Program-made: the position numbers and the translations under genes
Notes under the pieces: generated by a model
Databases searched by the model: none
What the model saw: only the letters and a program-made list of their open reading frames with translations
What the model was told of the DNA's origin: nothing
In this document: one piece after another, positions 50,725-58,772 of the stretch
How positions within the stretch are numbered: position 1 is the first letter of the stretch
How the letters are laid out: the number at the start of each line of letters is the position of its first letter
DNA from: M3007 sp046329435
GTDB lineage: Bacteria; Bacteroidota; Bacteroidia; Chitinophagales; Saprospiraceae
Direction: 5' to 3'
Length of the DNA: 64,000 nt
Assembly (NCBI GenBank): GCA_046329435.1
Contig: JAXLUR010000012.1
Location: 61,999-125,998 of the forward strand

Positions 50725-53397
50725 ATGGGAGAGGCAATCCAACTCGACGACTGGAAACTTGAACAGGAAGAATGGCTCGAAGCGCTGGAAGAAGTGCTCG
50801 AGGCGCATGGTTCGGCCCGATCCGCCGAGCTTTTCCAACGGCTGCGCGCCCTGATGGCCCGCAAAGGGGTCGCCAGCGGCGGCCCGGCCCTGAACACCCC
50901 CTACATGAATACCATCGCTCCTGAAGACGAGCCGGCCTACCCCGGCGACCTCGAACTGGAAAGGACCATAGAAAACATCCTGCGCTGGAATGCCCAGGCC
51001 ATGGTGCTTCAGGCACAAGGCAAAGACCTCGCGCTTGGCGGGCACATTGCCACTTACGCGGCCTGCGCAACCATGTTTGAAGTGCTGTTTCACCACTTCC
51101 TGCGCAAACGATCAGCCGACTACGGCGGCGACCTCCTCATGATCCAGGGCCATGCCTCGCCGGGCGTGTACGCCCGCGCACACTGGGAAGGCCGGATCAG
51201 CCTCAAGCAGATCGCCGACTTCCGCCAGGAACTGCACGGCGGTGTGTCGAGCTACCCCCACCCCCGCCGCATGCCGAACTTCTGGCAGGCACCCACCGTT
51301 TCGATGGGTCTTGGCCCGATGACGGCAATCTACCAGGCCCGCTTTATGAAATACCTCGAAAACCGCGGCCTCAAGGCGCCCAACGGCGGAAAAGTATGGC
51401 ACTTCATCGGCGACGGCGAGATCGACGAGCCCGAAATTTACGGCACTGTCGGCGTAGCCAGCCGCGAAAACCTCGACAACCTGATCTTCGTGGTCAATTG
51501 CAACCTCCAGCGGCTCGACGGCCCCGTGCGTGGCAATGGCAAGATTATTCAGGAAGTCGAACGCCACTTCTTCGGCGCCGGCTGGGAAGTCATCAAAGTG
51601 CTCTGGGCGAGCGAATGGGACGACCTGCTGGCCAAAGACGAAGAAGGCCGCCTGCTGAACCGGCTAGAAAGCCTCGTTGACGGCGATTTCCAGGAAATGA
51701 TCAACCTCGACGGCGCAGCCATCCGGCAAAAACTCGTCAACGGTGACGAGAAAATCGCCGCCCTGCTGGCCCATCTTTCCGACGACCAGATCAAAAAAAT
51801 GCGCCGCGGCGGTCACGACCCGCGCAAGGTGTACGCCGCCTACCAACGCGCCGTCAACGCCAAAGGCCCGGTCGCCATCATCGTCCAAACCGTCAAAGGA
51901 TACGGAATGGGCAAGGCCGCCGAAGGCAAAAACAAGGCGCACCAAACCAAAGATATCAGCGAAGACAGCCGCCTGGAAACCCGTACCCGCTACGAAATTC
52001 CGCTGACGGACGACGATGCCAAAAAAGCAAGCTTCTACTTTCCCGACGCCAGCCACGCCACAACCCAATACCTGAAAGCACGCCGCCAGGCACTCGGCGG
52101 ATACCTGCCCGAACGAGTCGTTGACTATCCCAAATTCAAACTGCCAGCCGCCGGCGAAGTATTCAAACGCCAACTGGAAGGCGACAGCAACAAGGCATTC
52201 TCTACCACAGGCGCCATGATCAATATCATGGAACAACTCATCCAGACCGAAGATATCGGCCGCTATGTCGTGCCCATCGTGCCCGACGAAGCGCAGACCT
52301 TCGGGATGGAGCCCCTGTTCAACAAATTCCAGATCTGGAACCAGAAAGGCCAGCTCTACACCCCGCTCGAGATCGGGATGAGCATCATCAAGTACAAAGA
52401 GTCGAAAACCGGCCAGGTTCTCCAGGAAGGCATCAATGAAGACGGCGCAACCGCCTCCTTTACCGCCGCAGGTACCGCCTACGCCTTGCACGGTATTCCG
52501 ACGATCCCCTTCTACATCTACTACTCCATGTTCGGCTTCCAGCGTGTGGGCGACCTCGTCTGGGCCGCCGCCGACATGCTTTGCAAGGGCTTCCTGCTGG
52601 GCGGCACCGCCGGCCGCACTACCCTCAACGGCGAAGGTTTGCAACACCAGGACGGCCATTCGCTCATGCTCGCCCAGACGATGCCCTCCGTGATTTCCTA
52701 CGACCCCGCATTCGCTTTCGAACTGGCGGTGATCGTACACGACGGCATCCGCCGCATGTACCTCGAAGGAGAAGACAAGATCTACTACATCACCCTCTAC
52801 AACGAAAACCTGCTGATGCCCGCCATGCCCAAAGGCGCGGAAGAAGGCATCAAACGCGGCCTGTACCGGTTCCAGCAATCAGCGCAAAAGTCGGCCAAAA
52901 CGGGCGTCAAAGCGCATCTTTTCGGCTCCGGCGTCATTATGCAACAAGTGCTGAAAGCCGCCGAAATACTCGAATCGGAAGGCGTCAGCACCGACGTGTG
53001 GAGCGCCACCTCCTGGAGCGAGCTCTACCGCGATGCCGTAGCCTGCGACCGCTGGAACCTGCTGCATCCGGGCGACAAGGAAAAAACACCCTACATCCAG
53101 CAAGCCCTGAAAAGCGAAGAAGGCGTGTTTGTCAGCGCCAACGACTGGATGAAAGTCACCGCCGGCCAGCTGGCGCCCTGGATGCCCAAAGATTTCATCG
53201 CACTCGGCACCGACGGTTTCGGCTTGTCGGAAAGCCGGCCCGCCCTGCGCGATTATTTCGAAATTTCACCCCGTTACATTGCCTTTGCTGCCGTGCGGCT
53301 GCTCCAGCGCCAGGGCAAAGTGTCGGACAAGGCGGTGGCCGATTTTATGAAAAAATACGGCATCGATCCGGACAAGGCAGATCCGATGAGCGTTTGA
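50725..53397 (+). CDS. aceE: Pyruvate dehydrogenase E1, homodimeric type
   Basis: An 890 aa enzyme matching the homodimeric AceE length (about 885-890). The N-terminal region (TPYMNTIAPEDEPAYPGD, GHIATYAACATMFEVLFHHF) and the TPP motif GDGEIDEPEIYGTVGVASRE are diagnostic. The middle TPP-pyrimidine part includes GTAYALHGIPTIPFYIYYSMFG and GRTTLNGEGLQHQDGHS. It oxidatively decarboxylates pyruvate to acetyl-CoA with E2 and E3, which are not in this window. In addition to the fused E1 at 26012, the cell has two unrelated E1 types. Confidence 0.96.
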   Translation: MGEAIQLDDWKLEQEEWLEALEEVLEAHGSARSAELFQRLRALMARKGVASGGPALNTPYMNTIAPEDEPAYPGDLELERTIENILRWNAQAMVLQAQGKDLALGGHIATYAACATMFEVLFHHFLRKRSADYGGDLLMIQGHASPGVYARAHWEGRISLKQIADFRQELHGGVSSYPHPRRMPNFWQAPTVSMGLGPMTAIYQARFMKYLENRGLKAPNGGKVWHFIGDGEIDEPEIYGTVGVASRENLDNLIFVVNCNLQRLDGPVRGNGKIIQEVERHFFGAGWEVIKVLWASEWDDLLAKDEEGRLLNRLESLVDGDFQEMINLDGAAIRQKLVNGDEKIAALLAHLSDDQIKKMRRGGHDPRKVYAAYQRAVNAKGPVAIIVQTVKGYGMGKAAEGKNKAHQTKDISEDSRLETRTRYEIPLTDDDAKKASFYFPDASHATTQYLKARRQALGGYLPERVVDYPKFKLPAAGEVFKRQLEGDSNKAFSTTGAMINIMEQLIQTEDIGRYVVPIVPDEAQTFGMEPLFNKFQIWNQKGQLYTPLEIGMSIIKYKESKTGQVLQEGINEDGATASFTAAGTAYALHGIPTIPFYIYYSMFGFQRVGDLVWAAADMLCKGFLLGGTAGRTTLNGEGLQHQDGHSLMLAQTMPSVISYDPAFAFELAVIVHDGIRRMYLEGEDKIYYITLYNENLLMPAMPKGAEEGIKRGLYRFQQSAQKSAKTGVKAHLFGSGVIMQQVLKAAEILESEGVSTDVWSATSWSELYRDAVACDRWNLLHPGDKEKTPYIQQALKSEEGVFVSANDWMKVTAGQLAPWMPKDFIALGTDGFGLSESRPALRDYFEISPRYIAFAAVRLLQRQGKVSDKAVADFMKKYGIDPDKADPMSV

Positions 53398-53402
53398 AGC
53401 AG

Positions 53403-53433
53403 TTGTTTTTTCACTATCAAATCTTTATTTTTG
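53403..53433 (+). promoter_or_regulatory. Promoter of the vapBC pair
   Basis: TTG at 53403-53405 and TATTTTTG at 53426-53433 with a 20-bp spacer match the Bacteroidota consensus. The start would fall near 53440, leaving a very short leader before the vapB ATG (53449). Confidence 0.7.
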
Positions 53434-53448
53434 ATTAAAAAATTAGTG

Positions 53449-53646
53449 ATGGACAACGTTGTAAAAGTAAAAATTGATGACGCATTGTTGGAGAATGCCA
53501 TGAGACTCAGCCATTTATCTAATAAAAATGAGTTGATCAATGAAGCGCTCCGGCAACTTGTTGCCAAACTTCAGCGGCAACAGATGCTTCACCTTCAAGG
53601 TAAAATCAATTGGGAAGGCAGTCTTGATGAAATGCGTGCGATTTAA
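53449..53646 (+). CDS. vapB: VapB-type antitoxin
   Basis: A 65 aa protein beginning MDNVVKVKIDDALLENAMRL, then LSNKNELINEALRQLVAKLQRQQ, a ribbon-helix-helix antitoxin of the VapB type (DUF2191-like), and a C-terminal toxin-binding tail with KINWEGSLDEMRAI. The AT-richer composition differs from the neighbours, which suggests a mobile module. Its stop overlaps the vapC ATG (TAATG). Antitoxins of this type bind their own promoter and neutralise the PIN toxin. Confidence 0.88.
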   Translation: MDNVVKVKIDDALLENAMRLSHLSNKNELINEALRQLVAKLQRQQMLHLQGKINWEGSLDEMRAI

Positions 53647-54060
53647 TGGAGCCTATCCTTTTTGATACGAGTATCTGGATAAATTACTTTAGGGGAGTTG
53701 TTTCACATGAAACTGACCTTTTGGCTAACTATTTATTAAACGATTTTGATATTCTAATTTGCCCCGTTATTATTCAGGAAATCCTGCAAGGTATCGGAGA
53801 CGACACCTCAATATCAGCAAGTTAAAGACAGTCTTTTGGCCTTTAATTGCCTGGCTTGGTCCCCAGTAGAGTCGGCTATTGCGGCGGCTGATTTGTTTCG
53901 TCGGTTAAGAACCCAAGGCGTTACAATTCGAAAAAGCAACGACTGCCTTATTGCCGCGTTTGCACTTCATTTTGACGTTATTTTGTGCCAAAAGGATCGA
54001 GATTTTGATCTAATGCAACCTCATACTTCCTTAAAGATTTGGCCTCCCTTACCAAAATAG
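53646..54060 (+). pseudogene. vapC: VapC-type PIN toxin, frameshifted
   Basis: From ATG 53646 the frame reads MEPILFDTSIWINYFRG ... VIIQEILQGIGDDTSISAS and stops after 59 residues. Removing one base near 53803-53811 (ACCTCAA to ACTCAA) lets the frame continue QYQQVKDSLLAFNCLAWSP ... SNDCLIAAFALHFDVILC ... DRDFDLM to 54060. The PIN acidic residues (Asp7, the Glu in IIQEIL, and the Asps of SNDCLIAA and DRDFD) are all present across the two frames. Either the toxin was inactivated by mutation or the assembly has an error. PIN toxins cleave RNA. Confidence 0.85.
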
Positions 54061-54073
54061 TAGGTATAATACT

Positions 54074-55084
54074 TCAAACCTCCACCACCACCTTCCCCTT
54101 CGTCTTTCCCGTCTGAAACAAGCGGACGGCCTCCGGCAACTGTTCGAAAGGGAAGCGGTGCCCCACGTGCGGCGCCTCGAGTTTCAGGTGTTCCAGGTCT
54201 TTTAACAACTGGTGCATCAGCGCAGCGCGCTCGTACAACCAGATCAGGTTGAAACCCAGCACCGCCCGGTTGGTTTCGGGCAGTTTTTGCGGATCAACCC
54301 TCGGGCGGCGCAGCCAGGTGAGCAACAAATGCAGGCGATTGGGCCGGTCGCCCGGCGTGGCATATCGCGCCGACCCGAACACGACCATCCGGCCCATGGG
54401 GGCGAGTTTGTTGAATGGGATGGTAAAAAAAGGCCCGCCCACGCTGTCCATCACCAGTTCCAGCGGACGATCCTGCAAGGCCTGGTCGAGTTTTTCGGCA
54501 AAATCCGGCCCGCGCACGATCACCCGGTCGTAGCCTTGTTTCAGCGCAAATTGCACCTTGTCGGCGCTGCCCACAGTGCCAATCGTAAAACAATCGAACG
54601 CCCTGGCAATTTTCAAAGCCTGCAAACCCACGCCGCCCGCCGCGCTGTGAATAAGCACCGTCATGCCGTGCGACAAATTGCCCAAATGCGCCATGCCGTA
54701 ATAGGCCGTGAGGGTTTGCACCAGATAAGCGGCCCCTGTAGCAAAGTCCCAATCGGCCGGCAAGGGGATAGCGTAGCGGGCATCGATGTTGAGATGGGTG
54801 GTGTAGGCTCCGAAACGGGTGACGCCCATCACCCGGTCGCCCGGCCGCAAATGACCGACGCCCTCCCCCACTGCCAGCACTTCGCCGGCGTATTCGAGGC
54901 CGGGCGTAAATTCTCCTTTGGGGGTGGCTCCGTAAAGCCCCCAGATGGCAAAAACGTCGGCAAAATTGAGTCCGATGGCGCGCACGGCGATGCTGACCTC
55001 ATTGGCCGACGGAGCGGGCAGTTCAAATTCCTGAAGACGAAGGTCGGCGAGCGAGCCGGCCTGGAGTGCGTAGCGTTGCGGCAT
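54074..55084 (-). CDS. Zinc-binding-dehydrogenase-like quinone oxidoreductase (MDR superfamily)
   Basis: A 336 aa NAD(P)H-dependent oxidoreductase. The GroES-like part contains LNFADVFAIWGLYGA and FTPGLEYAGEVLAVGEGV, and the Rossmann part HSAAGGVGLQALKIARAF. No catalytic-zinc cysteine and His pattern is seen, as in quinone oxidoreductase or synaptic-vesicle VAT-1-like members. The substrate cannot be assigned. The ATG at 55084 is preferred to a TTG two codons earlier. It is the third gene of a leftward cluster with the DUF1905 protein and a glycosidase-like protein. Confidence 0.9.
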   Translation of the reverse strand: MPQRYALQAGSLADLRLQEFELPAPSANEVSIAVRAIGLNFADVFAIWGLYGATPKGEFTPGLEYAGEVLAVGEGVGHLRPGDRVMGVTRFGAYTTHLNIDARYAIPLPADWDFATGAAYLVQTLTAYYGMAHLGNLSHGMTVLIHSAAGGVGLQALKIARAFDCFTIGTVGSADKVQFALKQGYDRVIVRGPDFAEKLDQALQDRPLELVMDSVGGPFFTIPFNKLAPMGRMVVFGSARYATPGDRPNRLHLLLTWLRRPRVDPQKLPETNRAVLGFNLIWLYERAALMHQLLKDLEHLKLEAPHVGHRFPFEQLPEAVRLFQTGKTKGKVVVEV

Positions 55085-55086
55085 AG

Positions 55087-55569
55087 TCAAATTGTCGGTT
55101 TGTTTTTTTCAGCCACCCATTTGTGGATCAGTTCGATACATTTTCCGAGCCGGCGGATGCGGGTGTCCATGTGTTTGGCGCCCTCAACCAGATCGACCAG
55201 GTATTTCCGACGGCCCTTGATCAAAGCATCGAAGGTATTGCGAAGCCCCTCTTCCTCGAGCAACAGTTCGAGGTCTTCGGGCAGAATAATGTCTCTGGGG
55301 CGTTCGTCTTTCTCGATTTGTACCGCAATAGTGTCGCCACTGCCAACGCCGGCTTTCTGGAGCACGTCTTTGTTCAAAAAAAGTTGATGCGGAGCGCCGT
55401 TGGCGCGGTGAAACAGGGTGGAAGTAAAGGGGATGTCGTTGGCAGTGCCCATCACCGGCACATTGGCACTTTGCCCGAACACAGCCTCCACGTCGAACGG
55501 CGCCTCGACAAAATGCCAGGTTCCGGCGGGGTTTTTCGTGGAAAAAATGACCGCGGTAAAATGTTTCAT
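55087..55569 (-). CDS. DUF1905 / YdeI (OmpD-associated) domain protein
   Basis: A 160 aa protein. Residues 1-90 are a DUF1905 beta-barrel (WHFVEAPFDVEAVFGQSANVPV ... GSGDTIAVQIEKDERPRDIILP), and residues 95-160 a YdeI/OmpD-associated helical region (TFDALIKGRRKYLVDLVEGAKHMDTRIRRL). Function in this family is unclear. The ATG at 55569 fits the domain; an ATG at 55578 would overlap the upstream gene stop (ATGA). The oxidoreductase gene follows after 2 bp. Confidence 0.85.
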   Translation of the reverse strand: MKHFTAVIFSTKNPAGTWHFVEAPFDVEAVFGQSANVPVMGTANDIPFTSTLFHRANGAPHQLFLNKDVLQKAGVGSGDTIAVQIEKDERPRDIILPEDLELLLEEEGLRNTFDALIKGRRKYLVDLVEGAKHMDTRIRRLGKCIELIHKWVAEKNKPTI

Positions 55570-55574
55570 GGCAA

Positions 55575-57761
55575 TCATCGAATGGCATACCACACCCAGC
55601 TGCCGGCCGGGATCGTTACGTCGAGCGTGGCTTCAAACTGCCGGTTGAGTCGCAGGGATCTTTTTTCATTGTCGTTGTAAAACACGGCCTTGTTTTGCAA
55701 ACCGGTATAATACAAGGGGATGTACAAACGACGGGTTATCGGCTCTTTCAGTGGGTTAAACAGCAACAAAAAGCCTTTGGTCGGCAGCGCGGGGTTGACG
55801 TGCAGGATGCCGTCCCAATCGCGCCCGTCGGCCCGCCGCAGGTGAATGATGTCCGAATTCAGGATGTCGCGGTAGCATTTGTACCAGTCGAGGGTGCGCG
55901 CCACCATCCGGCGGGTTTCTTCGGTGTCGTACAGTCGGGGGCCGCGGTAGCAGGCCTGCACGCCTGCGCCATAATATTGCACCATAAGTTGCTCATAGTC
56001 AGTAAGGTGTTCGTTCAAGGGTTCCAGCACAGCCTCAGGGCCACCGCCCTGGTAGCGGGTGAGCGGCACAAAACCCCAGCCCATGGAAGGCGTTTTTTCC
56101 CAGGTACCGTCGTAGATATTCTGTCGGTTGAGGATCTTTTGCTGCTCGCGAGAGAGGGAAAAATTGACTTCCCGATAGCCGATGGCGATTTTGTTGGTGC
56201 CGTCGAGAAAATACCAGTCGGGGGCATTGACGTACACGCCGTTTTCGTTGCACCAGTGGTAAAGTCCTTTTTGCAATTCCATTTGACGCCACTGGCTGTC
56301 GTCGAGGTTTTTGTGGCCCGGGTGCGTGGTGGAAGCGCACACGTCGCCGGGGTACGGGCCGTCATTTTCAAAAAAATCGAACCCTGTTTCCCGCAGAAAA
56401 TATTTGATTTTTTCGAGATAGGCTAGCCCCCAGCGGCTGCCCATGCAGGGCGCATGGCCGAAAAAAGCGCCGCCGGGCCTTCCCGTGGCGGGGTCGATCA
56501 CGTCGTCTTCGTCGCTGATGCGCCGGCTGCTGAACAGCGAGTAACTGCCTATTAAAATGTTTTTCGAGTGCGCATAGCCGGCCAGCGATTTCCAGCGCTG
56601 CACATTGGCCGCACTGGTGTCTTCCATGTTGCAATGACTGCCGAAACTGAGGATGATACCTTCGTAGCCTGTGGCGGCACACTGGTCGACCACGTCGCGC
56701 ACCTGCTGGTCGTTCTGACTGACGAGGTGCATGAAAATCGGGTTCTGGGTCGTCCAGGGCGCTATTTTTCGGTACATCTGCCGGATAGCGAGCCCGCGCC
56801 GTTCGCGGTCGTAACTGTCGAGCAGCAGTTCGCAGGTGCGGGGCGAATGCATCACTTCGCCGGGTTGCAATTCGATGCCCGGCGCTTTTTCCGGGTAAAT
56901 TTCAAGGATGCACGGCGTCTGGTAGTCGTAATTGACCTGCGAGGTGTACGAGGAATCGATCTTCCAATGCGTCGTCTGGTCGCTGATGTCGTAACGCATG
57001 GCATTGTTGAAGGCGTAGTTGGTCTCCACATAAATGCCGTGCTGCTTTTTCATTTGTTCGGGTTTGCCCACTACTGCGCTTTCTTCTTCTACGAATGCCA
57101 GTACTTCATGGACAACACGGTTTATTTTTATACTATGCTGACCAAAGTTTCCCACCGAAACTTTTTTTACCACCAATGGAATACCATCATACAATTCATA
57201 TTGGACGGCAATTTTCACGCCTTCCAGTGCCGGCGTCCGGGCCTCATATTCAAAAACCAGGGTACAACCTTCGGGCTGTCGAGGGTTCATCACCCAGGTG
57301 CGGGGCCGCCATTCGAGAAAGGGTTTCAGGGGCTCGACATTCACCCGAACCAGTTGAAAATCGCCGCTGAGCGGGCTGAATTCATCGAGCCAATGCGGTT
57401 GTAAATAGGCTTTTTCCCGCTGGCCGGTCAGTCCGCCCACCACATAATTTTTGCCGTCGATCACCAGCCGGGCTTCGGGCGCTACGGTCCGCAGGATTTG
57501 TTGCCTGTTGCTCAAATTGGTAAAATCGGTACAAGCCACGGCCGGCGTGATGCGAAAAGTGCGGCGCAAGAGCCCGTTGTAGAGGATCAGGTCGCGGCCA
57601 TCGGCGCTGCGATACGCCGCCGCTTTGACGGTGCAGGGCTTTACCAGCCAGTCGGCAGGGCGTTCGATGGCGATATTCTCATCCCAAACGGGCAAATCAG
57701 GCAGTATTTGTGCACGCCCGAACAAAGGAAGCAGGAAGAGCAGAACCAGGCATTTATTCAT
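55575..57761 (-). CDS. Secreted glycoside hydrolase-like protein (alpha-galactosidase clan, tentative)
   Basis: A 728 aa exported protein with signal peptide (NKCLVLLFLLPLFGRAQ). The N-terminal half is a beta-sandwich (about 25-330) and the second half a TIM-barrel-like region with AATGYEGIILSFGSHCNMED and the acidic TGFDFFENDGPYPGDVCA, where Asp in FDFFENDG is a candidate nucleophile, as in GH36/GH27 enzymes. A C-terminal all-beta domain follows. The substrate is unknown; a role in glycan degradation is inferred. It heads the cluster with DUF1905 and the oxidoreductase (stop at 55575). Confidence 0.7.
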   Translation of the reverse strand: MNKCLVLLFLLPLFGRAQILPDLPVWDENIAIERPADWLVKPCTVKAAAYRSADGRDLILYNGLLRRTFRITPAVACTDFTNLSNRQQILRTVAPEARLVIDGKNYVVGGLTGQREKAYLQPHWLDEFSPLSGDFQLVRVNVEPLKPFLEWRPRTWVMNPRQPEGCTLVFEYEARTPALEGVKIAVQYELYDGIPLVVKKVSVGNFGQHSIKINRVVHEVLAFVEEESAVVGKPEQMKKQHGIYVETNYAFNNAMRYDISDQTTHWKIDSSYTSQVNYDYQTPCILEIYPEKAPGIELQPGEVMHSPRTCELLLDSYDRERRGLAIRQMYRKIAPWTTQNPIFMHLVSQNDQQVRDVVDQCAATGYEGIILSFGSHCNMEDTSAANVQRWKSLAGYAHSKNILIGSYSLFSSRRISDEDDVIDPATGRPGGAFFGHAPCMGSRWGLAYLEKIKYFLRETGFDFFENDGPYPGDVCASTTHPGHKNLDDSQWRQMELQKGLYHWCNENGVYVNAPDWYFLDGTNKIAIGYREVNFSLSREQQKILNRQNIYDGTWEKTPSMGWGFVPLTRYQGGGPEAVLEPLNEHLTDYEQLMVQYYGAGVQACYRGPRLYDTEETRRMVARTLDWYKCYRDILNSDIIHLRRADGRDWDGILHVNPALPTKGFLLLFNPLKEPITRRLYIPLYYTGLQNKAVFYNDNEKRSLRLNRQFEATLDVTIPAGSWVWYAIR

Positions 57762-57794
57762 GCCGGTAAAAGTATCAAATCCGCATGTTTCGGA

Positions 57795-58763
57795 TCAGAT
57801 ATGCGTCAGCAACCAGATCAGGTAAACCAGATAACCCGCCAACAGAACGCCGGCAGCCCAACGCGAAATTTTCCGCTCACTCCCGTCGAAACGCATACTG
57901 AACACCCAAACCAGCGCGGTCAGCGCCACATTGGCAATAAAATCCGATGGCGAAAGCCCATCGACCGGTAGCGGCGAAATGACGGCACTGATGCCCAGAA
58001 TGAAGAATGAATTGAACAGGCAGGAGCCAATCACATTTCCCATAGCAATATCCGGGTTGCCACGCACGACGGCGGCTATGGAGGTGGCCAACTCCGGCAC
58101 GCCGGTGCCCATTGCTACAAGTGTCAGACCGATGACCGCCTCGCTGATGCCGGCCATTCGAGCCAGATCGACCGCGTTGTCGACCATCAGGCGGCCGCCG
58201 AGCGTCAGGCCGGCCAGGCCTACTATGACCAAACCCATAGCCAGCCAGACCGGCGTTTGCTTTGTATCAGGCGTCGATTCATTCTCTTTGCTTTGCCTGG
58301 CCAGTTCAATGGTGTAATAAAAAAAGACAAGAAAAAAGCCGAGCAGCAACAGCCCGTCGATGCGGCCGATCAGCGAAGGCGCACGGCCATCAATTATCAG
58401 ATCGCTGGCCATCACCCACACCACCAGCGCCGAGAGCAGGGTGAGCGGTAACTCTTTCCGCACGGTGTTTTTTTGCAAGCGCAAGGGCAAAATCAGGCCG
58501 CTGATGCCCAGAATGACACCGATATTGAAAATATTCGACCCTACTACGTTGCCCAAGGCCACCTCGGGCACGCCCTGAAAAGTTGCGGTAAGGGTGACCA
58601 TCAATTCCGGCGCCGAAGTGCCGAAGGCCACGATCGTCAGACCAATAACGAGGTCGCTGATACCCAAACGTCGCGCCAGACTGGAAGCGCCCTCTACCAG
58701 CCATTTGGCGCCGTAGGATACCATTGCGACGCCGACAATAACCAGTACAACATTAATAATCAT
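57795..58763 (-). CDS. Calcium/sodium antiporter (CaCA family, YrbG-like)
   Basis: A 322 aa membrane protein of two homologous halves. Alpha repeats are GLTIVAFGTSAPELMVTL ... ALGNVVGSNIFNIGVILG and GLTLVAMGTGVPELATSI ... AMGNVIGSCLFNSFFILG, each with the conserved acidic residue. About ten transmembrane helices. It exchanges Ca2+ for Na+ across the inner membrane. It is transcribed after the 1006 aa fusion gene, with 9 bp between them. Confidence 0.95.
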   Translation of the reverse strand: MIINVVLVIVGVAMVSYGAKWLVEGASSLARRLGISDLVIGLTIVAFGTSAPELMVTLTATFQGVPEVALGNVVGSNIFNIGVILGISGLILPLRLQKNTVRKELPLTLLSALVVWVMASDLIIDGRAPSLIGRIDGLLLLGFFLVFFYYTIELARQSKENESTPDTKQTPVWLAMGLVIVGLAGLTLGGRLMVDNAVDLARMAGISEAVIGLTLVAMGTGVPELATSIAAVVRGNPDIAMGNVIGSCLFNSFFILGISAVISPLPVDGLSPSDFIANVALTALVWVFSMRFDGSERKISRWAAGVLLAGYLVYLIWLLTHI

Positions 58764-58772
58764 CTCAATTTC

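Noticed and set aside
51664..52878. 404-codon open frame on the minus strand
   Set aside because: It is antisense to aceE and shows low-complexity shadow composition.
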